Positions 1 through 6,169 of a DNA stretch of 22,757 nucleotides are shown one piece after another. The stretch comes from JACCQS01 sp050999295 (GTDB lineage: Bacteria; Actinomycetota; Actinomycetes; Mycobacteriales; Geodermatophilaceae), in contig JBPCPI010000082.1 of the NCBI GenBank assembly GCA_050999295.1, positions 1 through 22,757 of the forward strand, given 5' to 3'. Numbering within the stretch: position 1 is the stretch's first letter; each line of letters opens with the position of its first letter. The notes beneath the pieces were generated by a model. The model was not told the origin of the DNA, did not search any database, and was given only the letters and a program-made list of their open reading frames with translations. The translations under genes were made by a program, and so were the position numbers.

Positions 1-717
1 GAGTCCGGCTTCGGCACGCTCACCAGCGGCCAGGCCCGGCTGGTGGCCTCCCAGCTGCTCAACCTCGTGATGTTCGGCCTCAGCCTGATCGCGGCGCTGG
101 GTACCGCATTCCTCGCCGGCCCCACGCTGTCCGGTGAGACCGAGTCGGGCGTAGCGCTGGCAATGCTCGCCCGGCCGGTCCGTCGCTCCGCGGTGCTGCT
201 GGGTAAGTGGCTCGGACTGGTGGTGTTCGGCAGCGGCTTCGTCGTCCTCGCCGGGCTGGCCCAGTGCCTCGTCGTCTGGTGGACGGTGGGCTACTGGCCA
301 CCGCAGCCCGCAGCCGCCCTCGCGCTGCTCGCGGCGCAGACGATCGTGCTGCTCACCCTCGGCCTGCTGCTGTCGACGGTCATCTCGCCGATGGCGTCGG
401 GCGTGGTCGCGGTCGGCCTCTTCGGTGCCACCTGGATTGCCGGTGTGGTTGGTGGCGTCGGTGAGGTTCTCGGCAACGACGGCGTCGCGCGCGTCGGCTC
501 TGTCTCGCGGATGCTCCTGCCCACCGACGGCTTGTGGCGTGGCGCGATGCACGCGTTCCAGGACCCGTCGGTGTTCACCTCGTTCGGTCCCGAGCTCGCC
601 GCCTTCCCGTTCCTGAGCGAGGCGCCACTTACGGCCACCTATCTCGTGTGGGCGGCTGTGTGGGTGGCGATGGTCTGGGGGCTGGCGGCGGCGTCCTTCC
701 TACGCAAGGACCTGTGA
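1..717 (+). CDS. ABC-2 type transporter permease, C-terminal part (5' end outside window)
   Basis: The reading frame is open from base 1, so the gene starts upstream of the window; the visible part is about 238 residues ending at TGA. It holds several hydrophobic segments: one near the start (LVMFGLSLIAALGTAFLAGP), one around the WLGLVVFGSGFVVLAGL stretch, two mid-protein, and a last one just before the RKDL tail. The stretch ETESGVALAMLARPVRRSAVLLGKW matches the cytoplasmic loop of ABC-2 permeases, which usually reads like 'E-x-G-T-x-x-x-L-L-x-R-P-V-x-R'. In this family the permease pairs with a separate ATPase, expected upstream outside the window. The substrate cannot be told. The gene converges on the toxin-antitoxin pair with only 4 bp between the stop codons. 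The family call is fairly safe; the role is unknown. Confidence 0.75.
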   Translation, partial: ESGFGTLTSGQARLVASQLLNLVMFGLSLIAALGTAFLAGPTLSGETESGVALAMLARPVRRSAVLLGKWLGLVVFGSGFVVLAGLAQCLVVWWTVGYWPPQPAAALALLAAQTIVLLTLGLLLSTVISPMASGVVAVGLFGATWIAGVVGGVGEVLGNDGVARVGSVSRMLLPTDGLWRGAMHAFQDPSVFTSFGPELAAFPFLSEAPLTATYLVWAAVWVAMVWGLAAASFLRKDL

Positions 718-721
718 CCGC

Positions 722-1219
722 TCATTCGAGGGCAGCGGCCACGTCGCTGATCTTCTGGACCAGACGGAGTGCGGTCGGTATCCGGCGGAACCCGTGATGC
801 TCGTAGAACATGGCCGCACTCTCGTTGAGTGCGTCGACCACCACGAAGCGGGCGGCGACGAGGTCAGTGGCGGCAACGACGCGGCTGAGGGCATCGGCCA
901 AGAGGGCACCGCCGAGACCCCGGCCCTGCAGACGTACATCGATCGCGAGGCGGGCCAACAGGACCGCAGGTACTTCTCTGGGGCTGCCTCTGCCGATGCT
1001 CTTGGGCAGTTCTTCCCGGATGAGGCGGTGGCCGGCGAGGGAGTAGTACCCCATGACCACGTTCTCATCGGCCGCACACCACACAAAGGTGCGGGCAACC
1101 CGGCGCGCTTCGGCCCCAGCGGCGTGCTCGCGCAGCCACGTGTCGAGGTCTACCTCACCAGAATTCAGTGCGTCGAGTTGGTGTCGGGAAGGGTCGAGGG
1201 CCTCGGATCGAAAGGTCAC
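722..1219 (-). CDS. GNAT-family acetyltransferase toxin (TacT/AtaT-like)
   Basis: This is a 165-residue protein with a GTG start, 3 bp after the stop of the antitoxin gene, so the two are probably co-translated. The acetyl-CoA binding motif is visible as QGRGLGGALLADAL (about residues 98-111), preceded by a beta strand LLARLAIDV and followed by the C-terminal FYEHHGF turn found in GNAT enzymes. The N-terminus (LDALNSGEVDLDTWLREHA) is typical of toxins of this class, which carry a 'F/L-x-S-G-x-x-x-L-D-x-W-L' stretch. Known relatives such as TacT and AtaT acetylate the amino group of charged tRNAs and block translation. The partner gene encodes a DUF1778 protein, the standard antitoxin for this family. 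Target tRNA and activity are inferred, not shown. Confidence 0.88.
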   Translation of the reverse strand: MTFRSEALDPSRHQLDALNSGEVDLDTWLREHAAGAEARRVARTFVWCAADENVVMGYYSLAGHRLIREELPKSIGRGSPREVPAVLLARLAIDVRLQGRGLGGALLADALSRVVAATDLVAARFVVVDALNESAAMFYEHHGFRRIPTALRLVQKISDVAAALE

Positions 1220-1222
1220 TAC

Positions 1223-1501
1223 TCAGGTTGAGCGGACTACGGACGTGGCCCGCTTGGCGGCGCGTGCCAAGGCCGCCGCGGGCTCGGCCGGTGCATCCAA
1301 GGCGGCAATGAAATCGTCGTAGAAGGTGGCCGGTACTCGTGTGTACGTTTCGTGTTCGGCCACGACCTGGGCGGCGCGCTCCTCGACCGCTGAGCGAACG
1401 AAGTCGCTAACAGGTACCCGAAGCAATGCCGCGGCGTGTTCGACCCGGGACTTGCTTTCCGGGCGAACTCGCACCTCAAGTCTTGCGCTTGCTGCCGTCA
1501 T
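1223..1501 (-). CDS. DUF1778 ribbon-helix-helix antitoxin (TacA-like)
   Basis: This 92-residue protein has an ATG start and a good ribosome site (GGAG, six bases ahead, within 1502-1512 on the minus strand). The N-terminus, RLEVRVRPESKSRVEHAAALLRVPVSDFVRSAVEERA, fits a ribbon-helix-helix DNA-binding domain: a beta strand with alternating charged and hydrophobic residues, then two helices. The C-terminal part (about residues 55-92, VPATFYDDFIAALDAPAEP and following) is the usual toxin-neutralising tail, with the D-x-F-x-x-x-L-D-x-P motif of DUF1778 proteins. In the family it binds the acetyltransferase and represses its own promoter. A perfect 10-bp inverted repeat lies just upstream, as expected for an operator. 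It forms a two-gene operon with the toxin. Confidence 0.88.
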   Translation of the reverse strand: MTAASARLEVRVRPESKSRVEHAAALLRVPVSDFVRSAVEERAAQVVAEHETYTRVPATFYDDFIAALDAPAEPAAALARAAKRATSVVRST

Positions 1502-1512
1502 GGCTCCAAACC

Positions 1513-1541
1513 CTCCTGTACGACAAATGTACGTACAGGAG
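1513..1541. promoter_or_regulatory. Inverted-repeat operator of the toxin-antitoxin operon
   Basis: CTCCTGTACG (1513-1522) and CGTACAGGAG (1532-1541) form perfect 10-bp arms around 9 bp. An inner palindrome TGTACGTACA lies at 1528-1537, so TGTACG occurs more than once. The site begins 12 bp upstream of the antitoxin start and fits the autoregulatory site of a ribbon-helix-helix antitoxin. Binding is inferred. Confidence 0.6.
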
Positions 1542-1614
1542 CGGCGTCAGTCAAGGCGTGCGCTCCGCCCGTTGCACCTGCGCCCGGCGGTGGCCGCGAC
1601 CAGGGATCAAGCGC

Positions 1615-1902
1615 TCAACCGGAGAGCGCGGTCTCGAGGATTCGAGTCTGGGGCGTGCCCGCGAGAGCCGGTGATTTATCCCGAGAGGACCACACCGTCG
1701 TGGTGAGGAAGTCTAGGAACTTTTCCGCGGCGCCCACGGTGTCGAAGTCAAGGTCGATCACTACGTACTGGGGATCGTCCACGGGCCGCTGGATCCGCTC
1801 CGCGCGAACTCCTGCCTGCGCGCGGTACTGCTGGAAGCGCTCGTAGGCACGTCTCCAGAGATCGAAATCTGAGATCGCGTGTTCGATGTGCAGGGTGGGC
1901 AT
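1615..1902 (-). CDS. Small conserved protein, probably a dimeric alpha/beta-barrel fold
   Basis: This 95-residue protein has an ATG start preceded by a clear ribosome site (GAGGAG, five bases ahead). The start MPTLHIEHAISDFDLWRRAYERF and the later strand YVVIDLDFDTVGAAEKFLDFL give a beta-alpha-beta pattern like that of dimeric alpha/beta-barrel proteins (the antibiotic-biosynthesis monooxygenase/cyclase-like group). I recognise the general form (HIEHAI..F..W...F, RRPVDDP.YVVIDLDF, TTVW, GTPQTRILE) as a small protein common in actinobacteria and usually left without a function. It is transcribed away from the LuxR-type regulator, sharing a 115-bp spacer, so the two may be linked in regulation. 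No catalytic residue can be assigned. Confidence 0.7.
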   Translation of the reverse strand: MPTLHIEHAISDFDLWRRAYERFQQYRAQAGVRAERIQRPVDDPQYVVIDLDFDTVGAAEKFLDFLTTTVWSSRDKSPALAGTPQTRILETALSG

Positions 1903-1965
1903 GGGGTCTCCTCGGTCGTCGTAGTGGACTGCGGCTGACGTTAGGGACCACGCCGCTCGGCGCCC

Positions 1966-1983
1966 ATCCCAGAACGCTGGGAT
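1966..1983. promoter_or_regulatory. Inverted repeat in the divergent promoter region of the LuxR gene
   Basis: ATCCCAG (1966-1972) and CTGGGAT (1977-1983) are perfect 7-bp arms around AACG. The repeat lies 34 bp ahead of the regulator start, in the 115-bp spacer shared with the minus-strand small gene. A TACGTT hexamer at 2012-2017 could be a -10 element for the regulator. It could be an operator for autoregulation; this is inference from position. Confidence 0.35.
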
Positions 1984-2017
1984 CTTTCCGGGCTGCGCGG
2001 GTCGAGCCGCGTACGTT

Positions 2018-3088
2018 ATGGCTGTGTCGGCGCTGTCCCTCAGGTCGCAAGCACGCCGGACCGTTATGGAGGCGTGCGGTACGGCATCTGATGCGCGGTC
2101 GCTCCGAATCGCGGTCCTGGAAGCGGTCGCGCGAGTGGTCGACTTCGAGGCGTACGCGTGGTTGTTGACAGACCCCAGGACCTCGGTAGGTACTTCGCCC
2201 GTGGCCGACGTGCCGTGGCTGTCTCAACTGCCTCGCCAGATCAGACTGAAGTACCAGACCCCGCTGAACCGATGGACACGACTGAAGCGCGACCCGGTCG
2301 CCTTGCTGCACAAGGCAACCAGAGGCAATCTCGCGACGAGCCTGGTCTGGCGGGAGTTGTTATCGGATTACGGCATCGGCGATGTGGCCTCCATCGTCTT
2401 TCGGGACAGGTTCGGCTGCTGGGCATTCCTCGAACTGTGGCGGCCCCAGGCCCAGGGACCCTTCAGCCAGGACGAGGCGGCATTCATGGCCGACATCGCC
2501 CCATCGATAACGGCCGCCCTCCGGCGGACCCAAGCGATCACGTTCGCGGCCGATCTTCCACGCGATGACGCGGTTCCAGGCCCTGTTGTGCTCCTACTGT
2601 CACCTGACCTCGAGGTGCGCGCGCAGACGCCAGAGACCCAGGCCTATCTGCGGCTTCTCGTGCCACCCGCAGAGGGCCGGGCACCCGTGCCGGCGACTGC
2701 GTACAACGTTGGGGCGCAGCTATTGTCGGTTGAGGCGAAGGTCGACCTGAGCCCGCCCCGGGCGCGCGTACACATTGCCCAGTCTCTGTGGGTGACCGCA
2801 CGCGCGGCTCGCATCGAGGATGGGCGTCTTCCGGCTAACAGGGACATCGCCGTCACGATGGAGCGTTCGACACCTGCCGAGCGAGCTGACATGTTCGGTC
2901 GCGTCTTCGGGCTCAGCAGGCGCGAGACCGAGTTGCTGGACCACCTCGCGCTAGGGCAGGACACTCGTGAGGTCGCGGGGGCAATGTTCGTCTCCGAGAA
3001 CACGGTGCAGGACCACCTGAAGTCGATCTTCGCGAAAACAGGGACCCACAACCGCCGAACGCTATTGGCCCACGCGCTCGGAACGTAA
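2018..3088 (+). CDS. LuxR-type transcriptional regulator with N-terminal sensor-like domain
   Basis: This is a 356-residue protein. The C-terminal ~65 residues are a LuxR/GerE helix-turn-helix: FGLSRRETELLDHLALGQDTREVAGAMFVSENTVQDHLKSIFAKTG, with the typical 'L-T/S-x-R-E-x-E-L-L' opening, 'I/V-A-x-x-L/M-F/x-V-S-E-N-T-V-x-x-H-L-K-x-I-F-x-K-x-G' recognition helix and a final RRTLLAHAL. The first ~180 residues (CGTASDARSLRIAVLEAVARVVDFEAYAW..., later FGCWAFLELWR...FSQDEAAFMADIAPSITAALRR) resemble a GAF-like sensor domain; the ligand is unknown. The ATG at 2018 has no good ribosome site, and an in-frame ATG at 2066 is a possible alternative. It reads towards the minus-strand amidase gene and stops at TAA. 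Its targets are not evident; the divergent small gene is the nearest candidate. Confidence 0.85.
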   Translation: MAVSALSLRSQARRTVMEACGTASDARSLRIAVLEAVARVVDFEAYAWLLTDPRTSVGTSPVADVPWLSQLPRQIRLKYQTPLNRWTRLKRDPVALLHKATRGNLATSLVWRELLSDYGIGDVASIVFRDRFGCWAFLELWRPQAQGPFSQDEAAFMADIAPSITAALRRTQAITFAADLPRDDAVPGPVVLLLSPDLEVRAQTPETQAYLRLLVPPAEGRAPVPATAYNVGAQLLSVEAKVDLSPPRARVHIAQSLWVTARAARIEDGRLPANRDIAVTMERSTPAERADMFGRVFGLSRRETELLDHLALGQDTREVAGAMFVSENTVQDHLKSIFAKTGTHNRRTLLAHALGT

Positions 3089-3095
3089 GCAAGGT

Positions 3096-3113
3096 GGACC
3101 GCATGGCCGGTCC
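3096..3113 (+). terminator. Weak hairpin after the LuxR gene
   Basis: GGACCG (3096-3101) and CGGTCC (3108-3113) form a 6-bp stem with a 6-base loop, starting 7 bp after the TAA stop. There is no T-run. It lies between convergent genes, so it may help end transcription, but support is weak. Confidence 0.3.
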
Positions 3114-3179
3114 TAGGAGCGTCTAGTCGATGCACTGCCACAGCTCTGGTCCGTGAAAGCCAAGAGTTTGGAGTCTCAG

Positions 3180-4235
3180 TCAAGGGGATCGCGCGGTCGG
3201 ATTCGGCTGCGTGTCGGTGACAGCCCTGATGTCTGCGGCGCGACGCAGTGCGCTGCGCCGCATGAGCGCGCGGGCAGCGAGCCCGGCAGTGCCGGCCGCA
3301 AGCACGCCACCGGTGACCGCGGGAAGTGGCGTCCCCCAGATTCCCTCGTCCTCAGCGGAGCCTGCGGCAGCCGAACCAGCCGCAGAGTCCGAGGTGCGCG
3401 CTCCGTCTGTCTGCCTGGAAGGGGAGCCCGGGGAGGAAGTGCTCGGCGGCACGGACGGGGTAGCAGGAGGGGTGGTGGCACTCGAGGCGCGCAGCGCCGT
3501 GACTTCGGTCGGGAGAACGCGCTGAACCAGGTCATAGGCGAAGTCGCCAGGGCAGGCCGTCTGTGACATGTCCCGATGACCGGCGATCGTCGTCGTGGTG
3601 ACCGAAGTCCCGGCCGGCCAGCGGTTGGATCCCCGGGACACGAATGAGGTCATCGCACCCGGCATGGTCTCGATGCCGTACGTGTCGGCCAGCGCGGCCA
3701 GCAGCGTGGTCATGGCCAGCCGGGCCGCGTCGCTGGGCGCTTGCGCCTGGTGGTCGCCGATGAAACAGCCCAGCTGAGCGAAACCCTGACTGCCTCCGGT
3801 CGCGTCGGGCATGACCGGACCGGCAAGACTGCCGGCGCGACCTTCCCAGATGGTCCCGAACCGGTCGACGAAAAAGTTGTACGCCACATCCGGCCAGTTC
3901 TTGTCCGGACCGGTATGGAACGCGTAGAAGCCACGGAGCAGGCCGGGTACGTCCTCAGGGTTGTATCGGTTGCCCGAGGCCGTGTGGTGGACGAGCAGAA
4001 ACTGCACATCTTCGGGACGTTCCTGCCGTAGTTCGCCGGTGGGAAGCAGGCCATCGGCCCAGTCCGCCCGGGGTCGCACTCCCAGCTGCAGCGGCGCGGG
4101 GCTGCGCTGTGCGCTGGCTACACCGGTCAGGACGGGAAGCAGCGAGAATGTCAGGGCCAGCGCGGAAGCGTGCTGCAGAAAGTCGCGACGATTCAGGCCA
4201 GGGATCGGGGCACCGGCACCCGGCCCGCCCCTCAT
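3180..4235 (-). CDS. Tat-exported N-acetylmuramoyl-L-alanine amidase (PGRP / amidase_2 type)
   Basis: This is a 351-residue protein. It begins with a twin-arginine signal: NRRDFLQHAS followed by the hydrophobic stretch ALALTFSLLPVLTGVASAQ. The catalytic domain follows (about residues 45-240). Zinc ligands are recognisable in LLVHHTASG (His), the YNFFVDRFGTIWEGRAG strand pair of PGRP/T7-lysozyme amidases, and AGHRDMSQTACPGD (His and Cys). The family cuts the bond between N-acetylmuramic acid and L-alanine in peptidoglycan. After a Pro/Ser/Thr-rich linker (about 245-300) comes a second hydrophobic segment (TPLPAVTGGVLAAGTAGLAARAL) and a basic tail, so it is probably membrane-tethered outside the cell. 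The ATG overlaps the mftC stop (ATGA), and no other ATG, GTG or TTG lies between it and the RR motif. The first codons lie over a remnant of mftC sequence. Confidence 0.88.
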   Translation of the reverse strand: MRGGPGAGAPIPGLNRRDFLQHASALALTFSLLPVLTGVASAQRSPAPLQLGVRPRADWADGLLPTGELRQERPEDVQFLLVHHTASGNRYNPEDVPGLLRGFYAFHTGPDKNWPDVAYNFFVDRFGTIWEGRAGSLAGPVMPDATGGSQGFAQLGCFIGDHQAQAPSDAARLAMTTLLAALADTYGIETMPGAMTSFVSRGSNRWPAGTSVTTTTIAGHRDMSQTACPGDFAYDLVQRVLPTEVTALRASSATTPPATPSVPPSTSSPGSPSRQTDGARTSDSAAGSAAAGSAEDEGIWGTPLPAVTGGVLAAGTAGLAARALMRRSALRRAADIRAVTDTQPNPTARSP

Positions 4236-4987
4236 AGGTTCAGCCCGGGCAGCGGATCGCCCAGGCCCGAAAGGTGGAAGAAGCTGTCTCCGGTCAGGAC
4301 ACCCTCCCCGTGCGCGACCAGCCACTGGTACAGCTCGCGCTGCTGCCCCGCGGTCGGGTGCAGGTCAGCCCAGACATCGGCGCCGCGCCCGGATGGGCGC
4401 AGCCGGGTCAGCCTCAGCTGCGCGCCGTACCGGTCGGCAAGCTGCTTGAACTCGTCCAGCTGCCCGGCGTTGTTCCGGGTGACCACGACCGAGATCTTGA
4501 AACCGGTGAAACCGGCTGCTGAGAGGTTGTCCATGGCGCGAATCGCCGTGCCGAACGACCCGCCACCCCGGACCGCGTCATTGACCTCGGCCGATGCTCC
4601 GTCCACTGAGATCTGTACGTCGACATAGTCGGTTGCGGCCAACCGACGGGCAGCCGCCGGGTCCAGCTTGATGCCGTTCGTGGAGAACTTCACCCCGACG
4701 TGATGGTCGGTGGCGTAGTCCAGTAGCTCCCAGAAATCCGGGCGCACCGTCGGTTCACCCCCGCCGATGTTGACGTAGAAGACCTGCATCCGCTGGAACT
4801 CGTCGATCACGGCCTTGCATTCGGCGGTGCTCAGCTCGCGGGGGTCGCGGCGGCCGGAGGAGGACAGGCAGTGCACACAGGCCAGGTTGCAGGCGTACGT
4901 CAACTCCCAAGTCAGGCAGATCGGCGCGTTCAGGCCCAAGGCGAAGTGGTCGACGAGCTTCTTCGGCCGGTTGTCGAGGACCGTCAC
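4232..4987 (-). CDS. mftC: MftC, mycofactocin radical SAM maturase, truncated before the SPASM domain
   Basis: 251 residues against roughly 390 for full MftC. The radical SAM part is complete: C33-x3-C37-x2-C40 in TYACNLACVHC, then YVNIGGGEPTVRPDFWELLDYA, VGVKFSTNG, VQISVDGA and TRLRPSGRGADVWADLHPT, all very close to mycobacterial MftC as I remember it. The protein ends GDPLPGLNL-stop, where the family continues '..GLNMCGAGRVVCLIDPVG..', the beginning of the SPASM domain that binds auxiliary iron-sulfur clusters. Read past the TGA in the same frame, the next codons are G-A-G-R-V, the expected MftC residues, and then homology ends. So the SPASM part has been lost and the first SPASM cysteine codon is now a stop. 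Full MftC oxidatively decarboxylates and cyclises the Val-Tyr end of MftA. The start is GTG at 4987. It is either a pseudogene or a reduced enzyme. Confidence 0.88.
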   Translation of the reverse strand: MTVLDNRPKKLVDHFALGLNAPICLTWELTYACNLACVHCLSSSGRRDPRELSTAECKAVIDEFQRMQVFYVNIGGGEPTVRPDFWELLDYATDHHVGVKFSTNGIKLDPAAARRLAATDYVDVQISVDGASAEVNDAVRGGGSFGTAIRAMDNLSAAGFTGFKISVVVTRNNAGQLDEFKQLADRYGAQLRLTRLRPSGRGADVWADLHPTAGQQRELYQWLVAHGEGVLTGDSFFHLSGLGDPLPGLNL

Positions 4988-5001
4988 AGTCGCGCTGCCG
5001 C

Positions 5002-5029
5002 ACTCAGCTTGTACGCAGAACTCAGCTTG
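5002..5029. repeat. Short direct repeat between mftB and mftC
   Basis: ACTCAGCTTG occurs at 5002-5011 and again at 5020-5029, a period of 18 bp, filling most of the spacer between the mftB stop and the mftC start. It may be a small tandem duplication. No function is evident. Confidence 0.6.
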
Positions 5030-5030
5030 A

Positions 5031-5324
5031 TCATGTGCGCAACTCGATCATCTGCGATTCGGCGAGACCAGCCAGCGCTAGCAGGATCGCCGGTCGCTGT
5101 GAATCAGGTACAGCACAGTGCTCAAGCGCGGCGTTCACGGAAACCGAATCAGCAAGGGCTCGCACGACATCGACGAGGATCGGCGCCTTGAGGAAGGACA
5201 GCCGTCGCGTCCCGAAATGGTAGGCAAGAGCCCCAAACGGCTCGTCCCGAAGTTCCGCATGCCGATGCAGCTGGTAGGCCGACTCGGTGTCGAAGCAAGC
5301 GGCGCCGACGTCCATGTCGGTCAT
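5031..5324 (-). CDS. mftB: MftB, mycofactocin precursor-peptide chaperone
   Basis: About 97 residues from the ATG at 5324. The key stretch FDTESAYQLHRHAELRDEPFGALAYHFGTRRLSFLKAP matches MftB: the 'R-x-E-P-F-G-A-L-x-Y-H-F-G-T-R-x-L-S-F-L-K' run is the family signature. The rest is a short helical winged-helix-like part (VDVVRALADSVSVNAALEHCAVPD...ALAGLAESQMI). In the pathway MftB is a PqqD-like peptide-recognition protein that binds MftA and presents it to MftC. The start codon is 7 bp after the mftA stop, so the two are surely co-transcribed; a start at the ATG three codons further on is also possible. The protein looks intact, in contrast to the shortened MftC. Confidence 0.88.
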   Translation of the reverse strand: MTDMDVGAACFDTESAYQLHRHAELRDEPFGALAYHFGTRRLSFLKAPILVDVVRALADSVSVNAALEHCAVPDSQRPAILLALAGLAESQMIELRT

Positions 5325-5331
5325 CGACTGG

Positions 5332-5472
5332 TCAGTAGACGCCACACATGCCGTCGATGGAGACCTCCTCGACAAGGCTCTCCGAGACGAGTTCGTCGGC
5401 CTCCGGGGTCACGTCGGTCTCGTCGTGCTCGATCGCTTCCGGCGTGTTCTCGTCCAGCACAGGGTCGCTCAT
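5332..5472 (-). CDS. mftA: MftA, mycofactocin precursor peptide
   Basis: This is a 46-residue reading frame, ATG at 5472 and TGA at 5332. It has an excellent ribosome site on the minus strand (AAGGAG, six bases before the ATG). The body is rich in Glu, Asp, Val and Thr (start MSDPVLDENTPEAIEHDE), and the peptide ends SLVEEVSIDGMCGVY. The final IDGMCGVY is the invariant core of mycofactocin precursors, in which MftC decarboxylates the last Tyr and links it to Val. It is the first gene of the minus-strand mft operon; a promoter should lie in the 95 bp between it and the end of ppa. The core is intact, so the peptide itself shows no decay. Confidence 0.95.
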   Translation of the reverse strand: MSDPVLDENTPEAIEHDETDVTPEADELVSESLVEEVSIDGMCGVY

Positions 5473-5567
5473 TGCGCTCCTTCGAATTCGGTCCGTCCGT
5501 CTGGTCAGGCTACGGCCGCGGCGAAGATCGGACTACCCATCTGCGGACGTTCTCCCCCCGCTGCGCG

Positions 5568-6119
5568 TCAGCGCCCCTGGTCGGCGTGCGCCGGCCCGGT
5601 GACACCTGAGTCGACGTGGCCCGCCGTACCGGAGTAGCCGGCCTCCCTGGCCCGGACGTACGAGGCCTCGATCTCGGCCTCCGCCTCGTCCCGACCGACC
5701 CAGATACCGGTTGCCACGGACTTGTTCGGCTCGAGGGCCTTGTAGACCTGGAAGAAGTGCTCGATCTCGCGTTTGTCGAACTCCGGTACGTGAAAGACGT
5801 CGCGCATGTGTTCCATCCGCGGATCCGTCGCCGGGACGGCGAGCACCTTGTCGTCGCCGCCGGCTTCGTCTGACATGCGGAACATCCCGATCGCCCGGCA
5901 GGTGATCAGGCAGCCCGGGAAGGTCGGCTCGTCCAGGATCACCAGCGCATCGAGCGGGTCGCCGTCCTGGCCAAGGGTGTCTTCGATGAAGCCGTAGTCC
6001 GAGGGATAGTGCGTCGCGGTGAACAGGCGGCGGTCGAGCTTGATGCGGCCAGACTTGTGGTCGTACTCGTACTTGTTACGCACACCCTTGGGGATCTCGA
6101 TCGTCACGTCGAAGTTCAC
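5568..6119 (-). CDS. ppa: Inorganic pyrophosphatase
   Basis: This is a 183-residue family I soluble pyrophosphatase. It shows FDVTIEIPKGVRNKYEYDHKSG at the start, YPSDYGFIEDT, then the active-site signature DGDPLDALV (metal-binding aspartates), and DKREIEHFFQVYKALEP near the end. It hydrolyses pyrophosphate to two phosphates and so drives biosynthetic reactions in the cytoplasm. The start is GTG (6119). A CACTAT hexamer just upstream on the minus strand could be a -10 element very near the start, which would suit a leaderless mRNA, though this is weak. The tail after residue 160 is slightly longer than in mycobacterial enzymes. ppa divergent from dacB is the usual actinobacterial arrangement. 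Confidence 0.96.
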   Translation of the reverse strand: MNFDVTIEIPKGVRNKYEYDHKSGRIKLDRRLFTATHYPSDYGFIEDTLGQDGDPLDALVILDEPTFPGCLITCRAIGMFRMSDEAGGDDKVLAVPATDPRMEHMRDVFHVPEFDKREIEHFFQVYKALEPNKSVATGIWVGRDEAEAEIEASYVRAREAGYSGTAGHVDSGVTGPAHADQGR

Positions 6120-6169
6120 GCCTCATAGTGTGTCCTACGCCTGACCAGATGAGTGCCGAGGAGGAGTCG

